Part shown: positions 5,435 to 12,092 of the stretch, piece after piece
Numbering within the stretch: position 1 is the stretch's first letter
Layout: each line of letters opens with the position of its first letter
Position numbers and translations under genes: made by a program
Origin: DAHUYF01 sp035509275
Lineage (GTDB): Bacteria > Pseudomonadota > Alphaproteobacteria > ATCC43930 > CGMCC-115725
Assembly: GCA_035509275.1 (NCBI GenBank)
Contig: DATJLU010000147.1
Coordinates: 1-12,092 of the forward strand
DNA: 12,092 nucleotides
Reading direction: 5' to 3'
Notes under the pieces: generated by a model
The model's database searches: none
Seen by the model: the letters and a program-made list of their open reading frames with translations, nothing else
What the model was told of the DNA's origin: nothing

Positions 5435-7128
5435 CAGGGCTCCAGCATCGGCAGGTTGAGGCCATGCTCGCGGGCGCAGTCGATGGCGAGGTCGTAGCCG
5501 GCATCGGCATGGCGCATCACGCCCGAGGCCGGATCATTGGTAAGGACGCGCTGCAGCCGCTTGGCCGCCGCTTCGCTGCCATCGGCGACGATCACCATGC
5601 CGGCATGTTGCGAATAGCCGATGCCGACGCCGCCGCCATTGTGGATCGAGACCCAGCTGGCGCCTGACGCGCAGGTGAGCAGCGCATTGAGGAGTGGCCA
5701 ATCCGCGACCGCGTCCGAGCCGTCGCGCATCGCTTCGGTCTCGCGGTGCGGGCTCGCCACCGAGCCGGAATCGAGATGATCGCGGCCGATGACGATCGGC
5801 GCCTTGAGCTCGCCTGTCGCCACCATCTCGTTGAAGGCGAGCCCGGCTTTGGCGCGCTCGCCGAGGCCGAGCCAGCAGATCCGCGCCGGCAGCCCTTGGA
5901 AGCGGATGCGCTCGCGCGCCATGTCGAGCCAGGTGTGGAGCTGCGCATCCTCGGGAAAGAGGGCCTTCACCCGTGCATCGGTGCGATAGATGTCCTCGGG
6001 ATCGCCCGACAGCGCCGCCCAGCGGAAGGGCCCGCGGCCGCGGCAGAACATCGGCCGGATATAGGCGGGAACGAAGCCGGGAAAGGCGAAGGCGTCGTCG
6101 ACGCCCATCTCGCGCGCGCCCTGGCGGATATTGTTGCCGTAATCGAGCGTCGGGATGCCCATGCGGTACAGCTCGAGCATGGCGCGCACCTGCACCGCCA
6201 TCGACGCTTTGGCCGCGCGCTCGGTCGCGGCCGGATCGCTTTTGCGCATCTCTTCGTGCTGTTCGAGCGTCCAGCCCGCCGGAAGATAGCCGTTCAGCGG
6301 ATCATGCGCCGAGGTCTGGTCGGTGACGATGTCGGGCCGCGCCCGCTTGTCGCCCTCGCGCGTCCGCCGCGCGATCTCGGGAAAAACCTCCGCCGCATTG
6401 CCGAGGAGCCCGACCGACACCGCGCGCCGCGCCGCGCTGGCTTCGGCGATGACGGCAAGCGCCTCGTCGAGATCGGCCGCGGTGCGGTCGAGATAGCCGG
6501 TCTCGAGCCGCTTCTCGATGCGGCTGGGCTGGCACTCGACCGCCAGCAGCGACGCTCCTGCCATGGTCGCGGCGAGCGGCTGCGCGCCGCCCATGCCGCC
6601 GAGGCCGCCGGTCAGGATCCAGCGGCCGCGGAGATCGCCGCCGTAATGCCGGCGCCCGGCCTCGGCGAAAGTCTCGTAAGTGCCCTGGATGATGCCCTGG
6701 CTGCCGATATAGATCCACGACCCCGCCGTCATCTGGCCGTACATCATCAAGCCGCGCCGGTCGAGCTCATGGAAATGCTCCCAGCTCGACCATTTCCCGA
6801 CCAGATTCGAATTCGCGATCAGAACCCGCGGCGCGTCCGCCTGCGTCTCGAAGATGCCGACCGGCTTGCCCGACTGGATCAGCAGCGTCTCGGTCGGCGC
6901 CAACCGACGCAGCGCGGCGACGATCCGGTCGAAGCACGCCCAGTCGCGCGCTGCCCGGCCGATGCCGCCATAAACCACCAGCTCCTCCGGCCGCTCCGCG
7001 ACATCCGGGTCGAGATTGTTCATCAGCATGCGCAGCGCCGCTTCCGCCTGCCAGGTGCGGCAGGAGAGCATGCTGCCGCGCGGTGCCGCGATGCGGCGCG
7101 AATTGTCGAGACGGCGGTCTTGGGTCAT
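5434..7128 (-). CDS. hutU: Urocanate hydratase (urocanase)
   Basis: HutU is a cytoplasmic enzyme that uses tightly bound NAD+ to hydrate urocanate to 4-imidazolone-5-propionate, step two of histidine breakdown. The protein is 564 residues, close to the family's usual 550-570. Visible hallmarks are SGKPVGIFETQADAPRVLIA (86-105), MTAGSWIYIGSQGIIQGTY (133-151), the NAD loop TGGLGGMGGAQPLA (173-186), FCRGRGPFRWAALSGD (361-376), PARICWLGLGERAKAG (414-429, with a cysteine at 418 that likely matches the family's active-site cysteine), and DHLDSGSVASPHRETE (450-465). The ATG at 7128 is chosen because MTQDRRLDNSRRIAAPRG is the normal N terminus and GAGGAAA lies just upstream. The longer frame to 7356 only overlaps hutF. 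The start is 7 bases from the hutF stop, and the stop overlaps the next gene. Confidence 0.97.
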   Translation of the reverse strand: MTQDRRLDNSRRIAAPRGSMLSCRTWQAEAALRMLMNNLDPDVAERPEELVVYGGIGRAARDWACFDRIVAALRRLAPTETLLIQSGKPVGIFETQADAPRVLIANSNLVGKWSSWEHFHELDRRGLMMYGQMTAGSWIYIGSQGIIQGTYETFAEAGRRHYGGDLRGRWILTGGLGGMGGAQPLAATMAGASLLAVECQPSRIEKRLETGYLDRTAADLDEALAVIAEASAARRAVSVGLLGNAAEVFPEIARRTREGDKRARPDIVTDQTSAHDPLNGYLPAGWTLEQHEEMRKSDPAATERAAKASMAVQVRAMLELYRMGIPTLDYGNNIRQGAREMGVDDAFAFPGFVPAYIRPMFCRGRGPFRWAALSGDPEDIYRTDARVKALFPEDAQLHTWLDMARERIRFQGLPARICWLGLGERAKAGLAFNEMVATGELKAPIVIGRDHLDSGSVASPHRETEAMRDGSDAVADWPLLNALLTCASGASWVSIHNGGGVGIGYSQHAGMVIVADGSEAAAKRLQRVLTNDPASGVMRHADAGYDLAIDCAREHGLNLPMLEP

Positions 7129-7135
7129 CGTTTCC

Positions 7136-8521
7136 TCACGCGGAAAGTCGGGCGATCGCGGCGCGGTAGGCGTTGGCGATCCGGGTCTCGCGGCCATGGA
7201 CGCCGTCGCGCACCACCCAGCGCCCGCCGACCATGACGTCGCGCACGGGATTGTCGCTCGCGGCAAAGATCCAGGCATCGATGAGCGTGTCGCCGCTGCG
7301 GCCGACCAGCGCCGGGTGATCGGCATCGAGCAGGACGATGTCGGCACGCCGCCCAACCTCGATCGCGCCGATGGCGCGGCCTGCGGCTTGCGCGCCGCCG
7401 GCCAGCGCGCGGCGATAAAGCGCGGCGCCGGTCGAAGCGCCTGGGCGGCGTTCGCCGATATTGCGTCGCCGGGTGACGAGACGCTGCACGTATTCGAGCC
7501 AGCGCAGCTCTTCGACCGGGCTGCGCGCCACGTTCGAATCCGTGCCGATGCCGAAAGCGCCGCCGGCCTCGAGCCAGAGCGGCAGAGGAAAGATTCCGTC
7601 GCCGAGATTGGCCTCGGTCGTCGGGCAAAGCCCGATCACGGCGTGCGTTGCCGCCAGCGCGCGCAGCTCCGCCTCGCTCGACTGCGTGCCGTGCACGAGG
7701 CACCATCGCGCATCGACCGGCGCGTGCTCGAGCAGCCATTCCATCGGCCGCTTGCCGCCCCAGGCGAGGCAGTCCCGCAGCTCCTTCACCTGCTCCGCGA
7801 CATGGATGTGGATCGGCGCCGTCGCATCGAGCGCGTTCGCGCCGGCGAGCCCCTCGCGCAGCGCCTCCGGCGTCACGGCGCGCAGCGAATGCGGCGCGAC
7901 GCCGATGCGGATCTGCGGATCGCTGCCGTGCTGCGCGATCAAGCGCGACACCAGCTCCAAAAAGTTCTCGGTGCCGAGAACGAAGCGCCGCTGGCCCTCG
8001 GTCGGCGGCGCGCCGCCGAATTGCGAGGTCTGATAGAGCACCGGCAGCAAGGTCAGCCCGATGCCGCTCGCCGCCGCCGCGGCGACGATGCGATGCGCAA
8101 GCTCGGCCGGGTCGGCATAGGGCGTGCCGCCGGGATCGTTGTGGAGATAGTGGAATTCGGCGACCGCCGTGTATCCCTGCTTCAGCAGCTCGACATAAAG
8201 CTGCGCCGCGATCGCTTCGACTTCCTCCGGGCCGAGCCGCGCCAGGAAGCGGTACATGGTCTCGCGCCAGCTCCAGAAATCGTCGCCTTCCGGTCCGGCG
8301 CGCTCGGCCAGCCCGGCCATGGCGCGCTGAAAGGCATGGGAATGGAGGTTGGGCATGCCCGGGACCGCAACGCCGCGCAGCACCGCGCCGGGCTTTTGCG
8401 TGCCGGGCTCAACCGCGGCGATGCGGCCCTCGCCATCCACCTCGATCGCCACGGTCGCGGCGAATCCCTGCGGCAGCAGGGCGCTTTCGGCGACATAGCG
8501 CGTAGCGGTGGACGGGCTCAC
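7136..8521 (-). CDS. hutF: Formimidoylglutamate deiminase (formiminoglutamate iminohydrolase)
   Basis: HutF hydrolyses N-formimino-L-glutamate to N-formyl-L-glutamate and ammonia, the step that defines the five-step histidine route. The 461-residue protein is a metal-dependent amidohydrolase-superfamily enzyme. It shows the first metal motif PGMPNLHSHAFQRAMAG (54-70, H60 and H62), IHIHVAEQ (237-244, with metal H240 and catalytic E243), LVHGT (275-279, H277) and GIGTDSN (324-330, metal D328). The C-terminal stretch RRADIVLLDADHPAL is the usual end of the beta-sandwich. The start is a GTG at 8521-8519: the family's YVAESALLPQGF opening begins eight residues later and no in-frame ATG precedes it. 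It is the first gene of the minus-strand arm hutF-hutU-cyclodeaminase-like and faces hutI across 26 bases. Confidence 0.96.
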   Translation of the reverse strand: MSPSTATRYVAESALLPQGFAATVAIEVDGEGRIAAVEPGTQKPGAVLRGVAVPGMPNLHSHAFQRAMAGLAERAGPEGDDFWSWRETMYRFLARLGPEEVEAIAAQLYVELLKQGYTAVAEFHYLHNDPGGTPYADPAELAHRIVAAAAASGIGLTLLPVLYQTSQFGGAPPTEGQRRFVLGTENFLELVSRLIAQHGSDPQIRIGVAPHSLRAVTPEALREGLAGANALDATAPIHIHVAEQVKELRDCLAWGGKRPMEWLLEHAPVDARWCLVHGTQSSEAELRALAATHAVIGLCPTTEANLGDGIFPLPLWLEAGGAFGIGTDSNVARSPVEELRWLEYVQRLVTRRRNIGERRPGASTGAALYRRALAGGAQAAGRAIGAIEVGRRADIVLLDADHPALVGRSGDTLIDAWIFAASDNPVRDVMVGGRWVVRDGVHGRETRIANAYRAAIARLSA

Positions 8522-8525
8522 GCAT

Positions 8526-8539
8526 CCAGTATATACAGG
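8526..8539. promoter_or_regulatory. Putative HutC operator in the hutF-hutI divergent gap
   Basis: The minus strand reads CCTGTATATACTGG, palindromic at all positions except one pair, with core GTATATAC. Described HutC operators are built on a TGTA...TACA palindrome such as TGTATATACA, and nine of those ten bases are present here. It sits in the centre of a gap of only 26 bases (8522-8547) between the two start codons, in an AT-rich island inside very GC-rich DNA. The TATA-rich core could also serve as -10 element for both arms, so bound repressor would block both. I saw no second such palindrome elsewhere in the window. HutC binding is inference from the motif and from hutC being nearby. Confidence 0.65.
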
Positions 8540-8547
8540 TCTTTACG

Positions 8548-9771
8548 ATGGGCAATGGGACGCAGCTCTGGGAAAATGCGCGCCTCGCCACCATGGTCGC
8601 GGGCGGCCGCCCCTATGGCGCGATCGAGGATGGCGCCATCGTCGTCGCCGATGGCCGCATCGCCTGGGTCGGCGCGCGCCGCGACCTGCCGCGCTTCGAC
8701 GGGGCGAGCGTTCATGACGCCGAAGGCTGCTGGATCACGCCCGGCCTCGTCGATTGCCACACCCATCTCGTCTTCGCCGGCGACCGCTCGGGCGAGTTCG
8801 AGCAGCGTCTCCAAGGCGTCAGCTACGAGGAGATCGCGCGCCAGGGCGGCGGCATCCGCGCCTCCGTCACCGCGACGCGCGCCGCGAGAGAGGACGCGCT
8901 CTACGCCGCGTCGCTGAAGCGGCTGCAGCGTCTCCTCGCCGAAGGCGTCACCACGGTCGAGATCAAATCCGGCTACGGGCTCGACAGCGACAGCGAGATC
9001 AAGATGTTGCGCGTGGCGCGGCGCTTGGGCGCGGCGCTGCCGGTGACGGTGCGCACCAGCTTTCTGGGCGCGCATGCGCTGCCGCCGGAATTCGCCGGAC
9101 GGCAGCGCGACTATGTCGATCTCGTCGCCGGGCCCATGCTGGCGCAGGTCGCCGCCGCCGGCCTCGCCGACGCGGTCGACGCTTTTGCCGAGCGCATCGC
9201 GTTTACGCCGGAAGAGACGGCGACGATCTTCGCCGCCGCGCGCGCCCGCGGGCTTCCCGTCAAGCTGCATGCCGATCAGCTCTCCGATCAAGGCGGCGCC
9301 GCGCTCGCCGCGCGCTTTGGCGCGCTCTCGGCCGACCATCTGGAATATACGAATGCCGACGGCATCGCCGCGATGGCGGCGAGCGGGACCGTGGCGGTGC
9401 TGCTGCCCGCCGCCTTCTATTTCCTGCGCGAGACCAAGCTGCCGCCGATCGACCTGCTGCGCCAGCACGGCGTTCCCATCGCGCTCGCCACCGATTGCAA
9501 TCCCGGCTCTTCGCCGCTCTTGTCGCCGCTCATGGTGCTGAACATGGCGTGCACGCTGTTTCGCCTGACGCCCGAAGAGGCGCTCGCCGGCATGACGCGG
9601 AACGCCGCGCGGGCGCTCGGCCTTGCCGATCGCGGCACGCTCGCGCCTGGGCAAGTCGCCGATTTCGCCCTCTGGGAGGTGAGCCGGCCGGCGGAGCTCG
9701 CCTATTGGATGGGCGGCTCACCCTTGCGCGCTCTCGTCCAGGCGGGCATTCGGCGGGTGAGGGCGCCATGA
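8548..9771 (+). CDS. hutI: Imidazolonepropionase
   Basis: HutI opens the ring of 4-imidazolone-5-propionate to give N-formimino-L-glutamate, step three of histidine breakdown. The 407-residue protein is a metal-dependent amidohydrolase. It carries the first metal motif TPGLVDCHTHLVFAGDRSGEF (64-84, H71 and H73), IKSGYGLD (139-146), LGAHALPPE (173-181), the metal-site KLHADQLSDQGG (239-250, H241), ADHLEYTN (262-269, H264) and LATDCNPGSSP (313-323, D316). Length matches the family (about 400-410). The ATG at 8548 is right because the family opening LWENARLATM starts at residue 7. There is no clear Shine-Dalgarno; only AGGT lies eight bases upstream, inside the operator. The gene leads the plus-strand arm and overlaps hutG by four bases (ATGA), so the two are translationally coupled. 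Confidence 0.96.
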   Translation: MGNGTQLWENARLATMVAGGRPYGAIEDGAIVVADGRIAWVGARRDLPRFDGASVHDAEGCWITPGLVDCHTHLVFAGDRSGEFEQRLQGVSYEEIARQGGGIRASVTATRAAREDALYAASLKRLQRLLAEGVTTVEIKSGYGLDSDSEIKMLRVARRLGAALPVTVRTSFLGAHALPPEFAGRQRDYVDLVAGPMLAQVAAAGLADAVDAFAERIAFTPEETATIFAAARARGLPVKLHADQLSDQGGAALAARFGALSADHLEYTNADGIAAMAASGTVAVLLPAAFYFLRETKLPPIDLLRQHGVPIALATDCNPGSSPLLSPLMVLNMACTLFRLTPEEALAGMTRNAARALGLADRGTLAPGQVADFALWEVSRPAELAYWMGGSPLRALVQAGIRRVRAP

Positions 9772-10565
9772 GTTCCGAGATCTTCCGCTTCACTCCCGGC
9801 ACCACGCCGCTCCTGATCAGCTTTCCTCATGTCGGCACGGTGATCCCCGAAACTCTGGCGCGGCGCCTGACGCCGGCGGCGCTGGCGCTCCCCGATACCG
9901 ACTGGCATGTCGATCGGCTCTACGACTTCGCGCCGTCGCTCGGCGCCGGGACGCTGATCGCGCTGCACTCGCGCTACGTCGTCGATCTCAACCGCGATCC
10001 CGCCGGCGACCCGCTCTATCCCGGCGCCGAGAATTCCGAGCTCGTGCCGCTCACCACCTTCGCGCGCGAGCCGATCTATCGCGCCGACGAAGCGCCCGGC
10101 GCTGCCGAGGTGGCGGAGCGCGTCGCACGCTCCTTCGCGCCCTATCACCGCGCTTTGGCCGACGAGCTCGAACGCCTGAGACAGCGTTTCGGCTTCGCCG
10201 TGCTCTGGGACGCCCATTCCATCGCCTCGCGCGTGCCGCGCTTCTTCGACGGCCGCCTCCCCGATCTCAACCTCGGCTCCGCCCGCGGCAAAAGCGCCGC
10301 GCCGGATCTCGTCCGCTGCGTCCTCACCGTGCTCCAATCCGCGCCCTTCTCCGCCGTGCTCGACGGCCGCTTCACCGGCGGCCACATCACCCGCCACTAC
10401 GGCCACCCGGCTCAGAACATCCATGCGCTCCAACTGGAGATGGCGGAGATCGCGTATATGGAAGAGTCGCCACCTTATGCGTACGACCCCGCTCGCGCCG
10501 CGCCGCTGAAACGGGTGCTCGAACAAGTAATCCGCGCGATTTTGGCATGGTGCCGTGAGCGGTAA
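9768..10565 (+). CDS. hutG: N-formylglutamate deformylase (N-formylglutamate amidohydrolase)
   Basis: This protein hydrolyses N-formyl-L-glutamate to glutamate and formate, the last step of the HutF-type route. At 265 residues it fits the N-formylglutamate amidohydrolase family and not the arginase-like formiminoglutamase that is also called HutG in other bacteria. Visible family blocks are LLISFPHVGTVIP (15-27), DTDWHVDRLYDF (43-54), VVDLNRDP (71-78), the metal-type DAHSI (148-152), GGHITRHYG (204-212) and HALQLEMAE (219-227). Its ATG overlaps the hutI stop in an ATGA, a sign of coupled translation. It partners logically with hutF on the opposite arm: HutF's product is its substrate. A 222-base repeat-filled gap separates it from hutH. 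Confidence 0.95.
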   Translation: MSSEIFRFTPGTTPLLISFPHVGTVIPETLARRLTPAALALPDTDWHVDRLYDFAPSLGAGTLIALHSRYVVDLNRDPAGDPLYPGAENSELVPLTTFAREPIYRADEAPGAAEVAERVARSFAPYHRALADELERLRQRFGFAVLWDAHSIASRVPRFFDGRLPDLNLGSARGKSAAPDLVRCVLTVLQSAPFSAVLDGRFTGGHITRHYGHPAQNIHALQLEMAEIAYMEESPPYAYDPARAAPLKRVLEQVIRAILAWCRER

Positions 10566-10600
10566 CGGCGAACGCTAGCGAGGTTGGGAGCCACTGAAAC

Positions 10601-10644
10601 GGTACCCCCTCCCCCCTTGAGGGGGAGGGAAGGGAGGGGGTACC
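10601..10644. terminator. Strong hairpin after hutG with two alternative stems (terminator-like)
   Basis: Thirty-five bases after the hutG stop, GGTACCCCCTCCC (10601-10613) pairs perfectly over 13 bases with GGGAGGGGGTACC (10632-10644). An alternative inner stem pairs CCCTCCCCC (10607-10615) with GGGGGAGGG (10621-10629); the two stems share bases and exclude each other. No run of T follows, so Rho-independent termination is doubtful. Partial termination, mRNA protection of the hutIG part, or simply being the arm of a repeat are all possible. Confidence 0.45.
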
Positions 10645-10689
10645 GCGCGGAGCGCGCCAAGACTCGACAACCAATGTCATCAAACCCCG

Positions 10690-10707
10690 GCAAGCTTCAG
10701 AGCTTGC
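10690..10707. repeat. Small hairpin inside the hutG-hutH gap
   Basis: GCAAGCT (10690-10696) and AGCTTGC (10701-10707) are perfect 7-base arms around a TCAG loop. It lies in the middle of the larger inverted-repeat element, about 80 bases before the hutH start. A function is not evident. Confidence 0.55.
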
Positions 10708-10787
10708 TGCACCCCCCACCCCTCCCTCCCTCCTCAAGGGGGGAGGGGGTATGATGCTGGCTTAGCGACGGCAGGACTTGATCCCGC

Positions 10788-12092
10788 ATGACGGCTTCCT
10801 TCCTCCTCGACCCCGGCCAGCTCACGCTCGCCTCCATCCGCACCCTGCTCCGCGACACCCCGCCCCTCGCGCTCGCCGATGACACCCGCACCCGCCTCGC
10901 CGAAGGCGCGCGCTCGATCGAGCGGATCGTCGCGCGCGGCGATGCCGTCTATGGTCTCAACACCGGCTTCGGCAAGCTCGCCAAGACGCGCATTGCCGAC
11001 GACAAGCTCGGCGCGCTGCAGCGCCGCCTCGTGCTGAGCCATGCCGCCGGCGTCGGCGAAGCCCTCGACGACCGCACCGTGCGGCTCATTCTGATCCTGA
11101 AGGCGAATGCGCTGGCGCGGGGCTTCTCCGGCGTCCGGCCGGAGATCGTCGAGGCGCTGCTGGCTTTGGCCAGTCGCGGCGTCTACCCCGTGATTCCCGC
11201 CCAGGGTTCGGTCGGCGCTTCCGGCGATCTGGCGCCGCTCGCACATCTGGCGGCGGTGCTCATCGGCGAAGGCTCGGCGCGGGTCGACGGCGCCGTCCTG
11301 CTGGCGCGCGAGGCGCTCGCCCGCGCCGGCATCGCGCCGCTCGAGCTTGCGCCGAAGGAGGGTCTGGCGCTCCTCAACGGCACGCAGGTCTCGACCGCGC
11401 TGGCGCTGATCCATCTCATCGACGCCGAAGCGCTCTTCACCGCGGCGCTGGTCACCGGCGCGCTCTCGGTCGATGCGGCGCGCGGCTCGGACACGCCGTT
11501 CGATCCGCGCCTCCACGATCTGCGCGGCCAGCGCGGCCAGATCGATTGCGCCGCCGCCTATCGCGCGCTGCTTGCGGGATCAGCGATCCGCGCGTCGCAT
11601 TTGACCGGCGATGACCGCGTTCAGGATCCCTATTGCCTGCGTTGCCAGCCGCAAGTCATGGGCGCCGCCCTCGATCAGCTCTGCCACGCCGCCGGCATCC
11701 TCACGATCGAGGCCAATGCCGTCTCCGACAACCCCGTGCATTTCCCGGCGACGGACGAGCTGCTCTCCGGCGGCAATTTCCACGCCGAGCCGGTGGCGCT
11801 GGCCGCCGACGCCATCGCCGTCGCCATCGCCGAGATCGGCGCCATTGCCGAGCGGCGGGTGGCACTGCTCGTCGATGCCAGCATGAGCCTGCTGCCGCCG
11901 TTCCTGGTGCGCGACAGCGGCCTCAATTCCGGCTTCATGATCGCCCAGGTGACGGCGGCGGCGCTCGCCTCCGAGAACAAGAGCCTCGCCCATCCCGCCA
12001 GCGTCGACAGCCTCCCCACCTCGGCCAATCAGGAGGACCATGTCAGCATGGCGACCTTCGCCGCGCGCCGCCTCGGCGCCATGGTCGCCAAC
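10788..12092 (+). CDS. hutH: Histidine ammonia-lyase (histidase), 3' end outside the window
   Basis: HutH removes ammonia from L-histidine to make trans-urocanate, the first step of the pathway and the source of the HutC inducer. The frame is open for 435 codons to the window edge; family members have about 500-515 residues, so roughly 75 are missing. It has the early YGLNTGFGKL (55-64, with the active-site tyrosine), the GSVGASGDLAPLAH segment (140-153) whose Ala144-Ser145-Gly146 forms the MIO electrophile, NGTQVSTAL, TIEANAVSDNPVHF, and NSGFMIAQVTAAAL followed by SVDSLPTSANQEDHVSM. The start at 10788 gives the usual N terminus with a weak AGGA 11 bases upstream. It is third in the hutI-hutG-hutH arm but is set apart from hutG by the inverted-repeat element, so it may have its own promoter or reduced read-through. 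Confidence 0.96.
   Translation, partial: MTASFLLDPGQLTLASIRTLLRDTPPLALADDTRTRLAEGARSIERIVARGDAVYGLNTGFGKLAKTRIADDKLGALQRRLVLSHAAGVGEALDDRTVRLILILKANALARGFSGVRPEIVEALLALASRGVYPVIPAQGSVGASGDLAPLAHLAAVLIGEGSARVDGAVLLAREALARAGIAPLELAPKEGLALLNGTQVSTALALIHLIDAEALFTAALVTGALSVDAARGSDTPFDPRLHDLRGQRGQIDCAAAYRALLAGSAIRASHLTGDDRVQDPYCLRCQPQVMGAALDQLCHAAGILTIEANAVSDNPVHFPATDELLSGGNFHAEPVALAADAIAVAIAEIGAIAERRVALLVDASMSLLPPFLVRDSGLNSGFMIAQVTAAALASENKSLAHPASVDSLPTSANQEDHVSMATFAARRLGAMVAN

Larger units (their letters stand above)
10601..10751. repeat. CT/GA-rich element with terminal inverted repeats between hutG and hutH
   Basis: TACCCCCTCCCCCCTTGAGG (10603-10622) is the exact reverse complement of CCTCAAGGGGGGAGGGGGTA (10732-10751), a 20-base perfect inverted repeat bounding about 150 bases. 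Inside are a CGCGC-GGA-GCGCG hairpin (10644-10656), a GCAAGCT-TCAG-AGCTTGC hairpin (10690-10707) and another C-rich tract. Parts recur at 2941-2957 and 3061-3086. There is no transposase gene and no clear coding frame. The layout resembles a small non-autonomous or palindromic intergenic element; I could not identify target-site duplications. Confidence 0.7.

Noticed and set aside
5746..7236. 496-codon plus-strand open frame opposite hutU
   Set aside because: Its composition is that of a shadow frame (rich in R, A, D and H, with no domains), and it lies wholly across the conserved urocanase coding region.
7129..7356. Longer N terminus for hutU
   Set aside because: The extra 76 codons fall entirely within hutF in another frame and lack similarity to urocanase; the start at 7128 has a good ribosome site.
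7016..8917. Very long plus-strand open frame (633 codons) opposite hutF and the start of hutU
   Set aside because: It is antisense to two confidently identified enzymes, has no recognisable motif and is arginine/alanine-rich. Long antisense frames are common in such GC-rich DNA.
8518..9654. 378-codon minus-strand frame opposite hutI
   Set aside because: hutI has all its metal-site motifs on the plus strand; the opposite frame has none and would overlap the shared hut promoter.
10601..10751. Insertion sequence
   Set aside because: The inverted ends are good, but only about 150 bases lie between them and there is no transposase frame, so at most it is a non-autonomous element.

Overview
The window comes from a very GC-rich bacterial chromosome. 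Gene content and gene style (HutC-type GntR regulator, HutF/HutG five-step histidine pathway, ATGA-type overlaps, hairpin-rich intergenic repeats) point to an alphaproteobacterium. That placement is inference from the sequence alone. No database search was possible, so functions rest on motifs and family knowledge.

Left part (1-2831, + strand): an apparent operon of a SsuC/TauC-like ABC permease, a periplasmic NMT1/SsuA-like substrate-binding protein and the repressor hutC, with gaps of only 10 and 7 bases. No ABC ATPase gene is visible. Middle part (2831-4428): a repeat-rich block holds one isolated minus-strand gene, a zinc-free MDR-type NADPH:quinone/zinc-free alcohol-dehydrogenase-like oxidoreductase. 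It interrupts the histidine theme.

Right part (4430-12092): a complete histidine utilisation (hut) locus built as two divergent arms. The minus-strand arm reads hutF, hutU, then an ornithine cyclodeaminase/mu-crystallin-family gene that overlaps hutU by one base. The plus-strand arm reads hutI, hutG, hutH, with hutH running off the window edge. Together they encode histidine to urocanate (HutH), to imidazolonepropionate (HutU), to formiminoglutamate (HutI), to N-formylglutamate plus ammonia (HutF), to glutamate plus formate (HutG). The two arms start only 26 bases apart, and a near-palindrome resembling a HutC operator lies in that gap. HutC (urocanate-responsive in known systems) therefore probably controls both arms.

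Intergenic DNA holds three structured repeat families. The first is a dispersed stem-loop element present twice in direct orientation (about 1-118 and 4307-4428). The second is a tandem pair of 105-base three-hairpin units (2831-2935, 2958-3062). The third is a CT/GA-rich inverted-repeat element between hutG and hutH (10601-10751), with a mosaic relative at 2941-3086. In the first two families, differences between copies appear to preserve base pairing. The least conventional points are these structured repeats, the cyclodeaminase-like gene with altered signature residues coupled to hutU, and the ATPase-less transporter paired with hutC.
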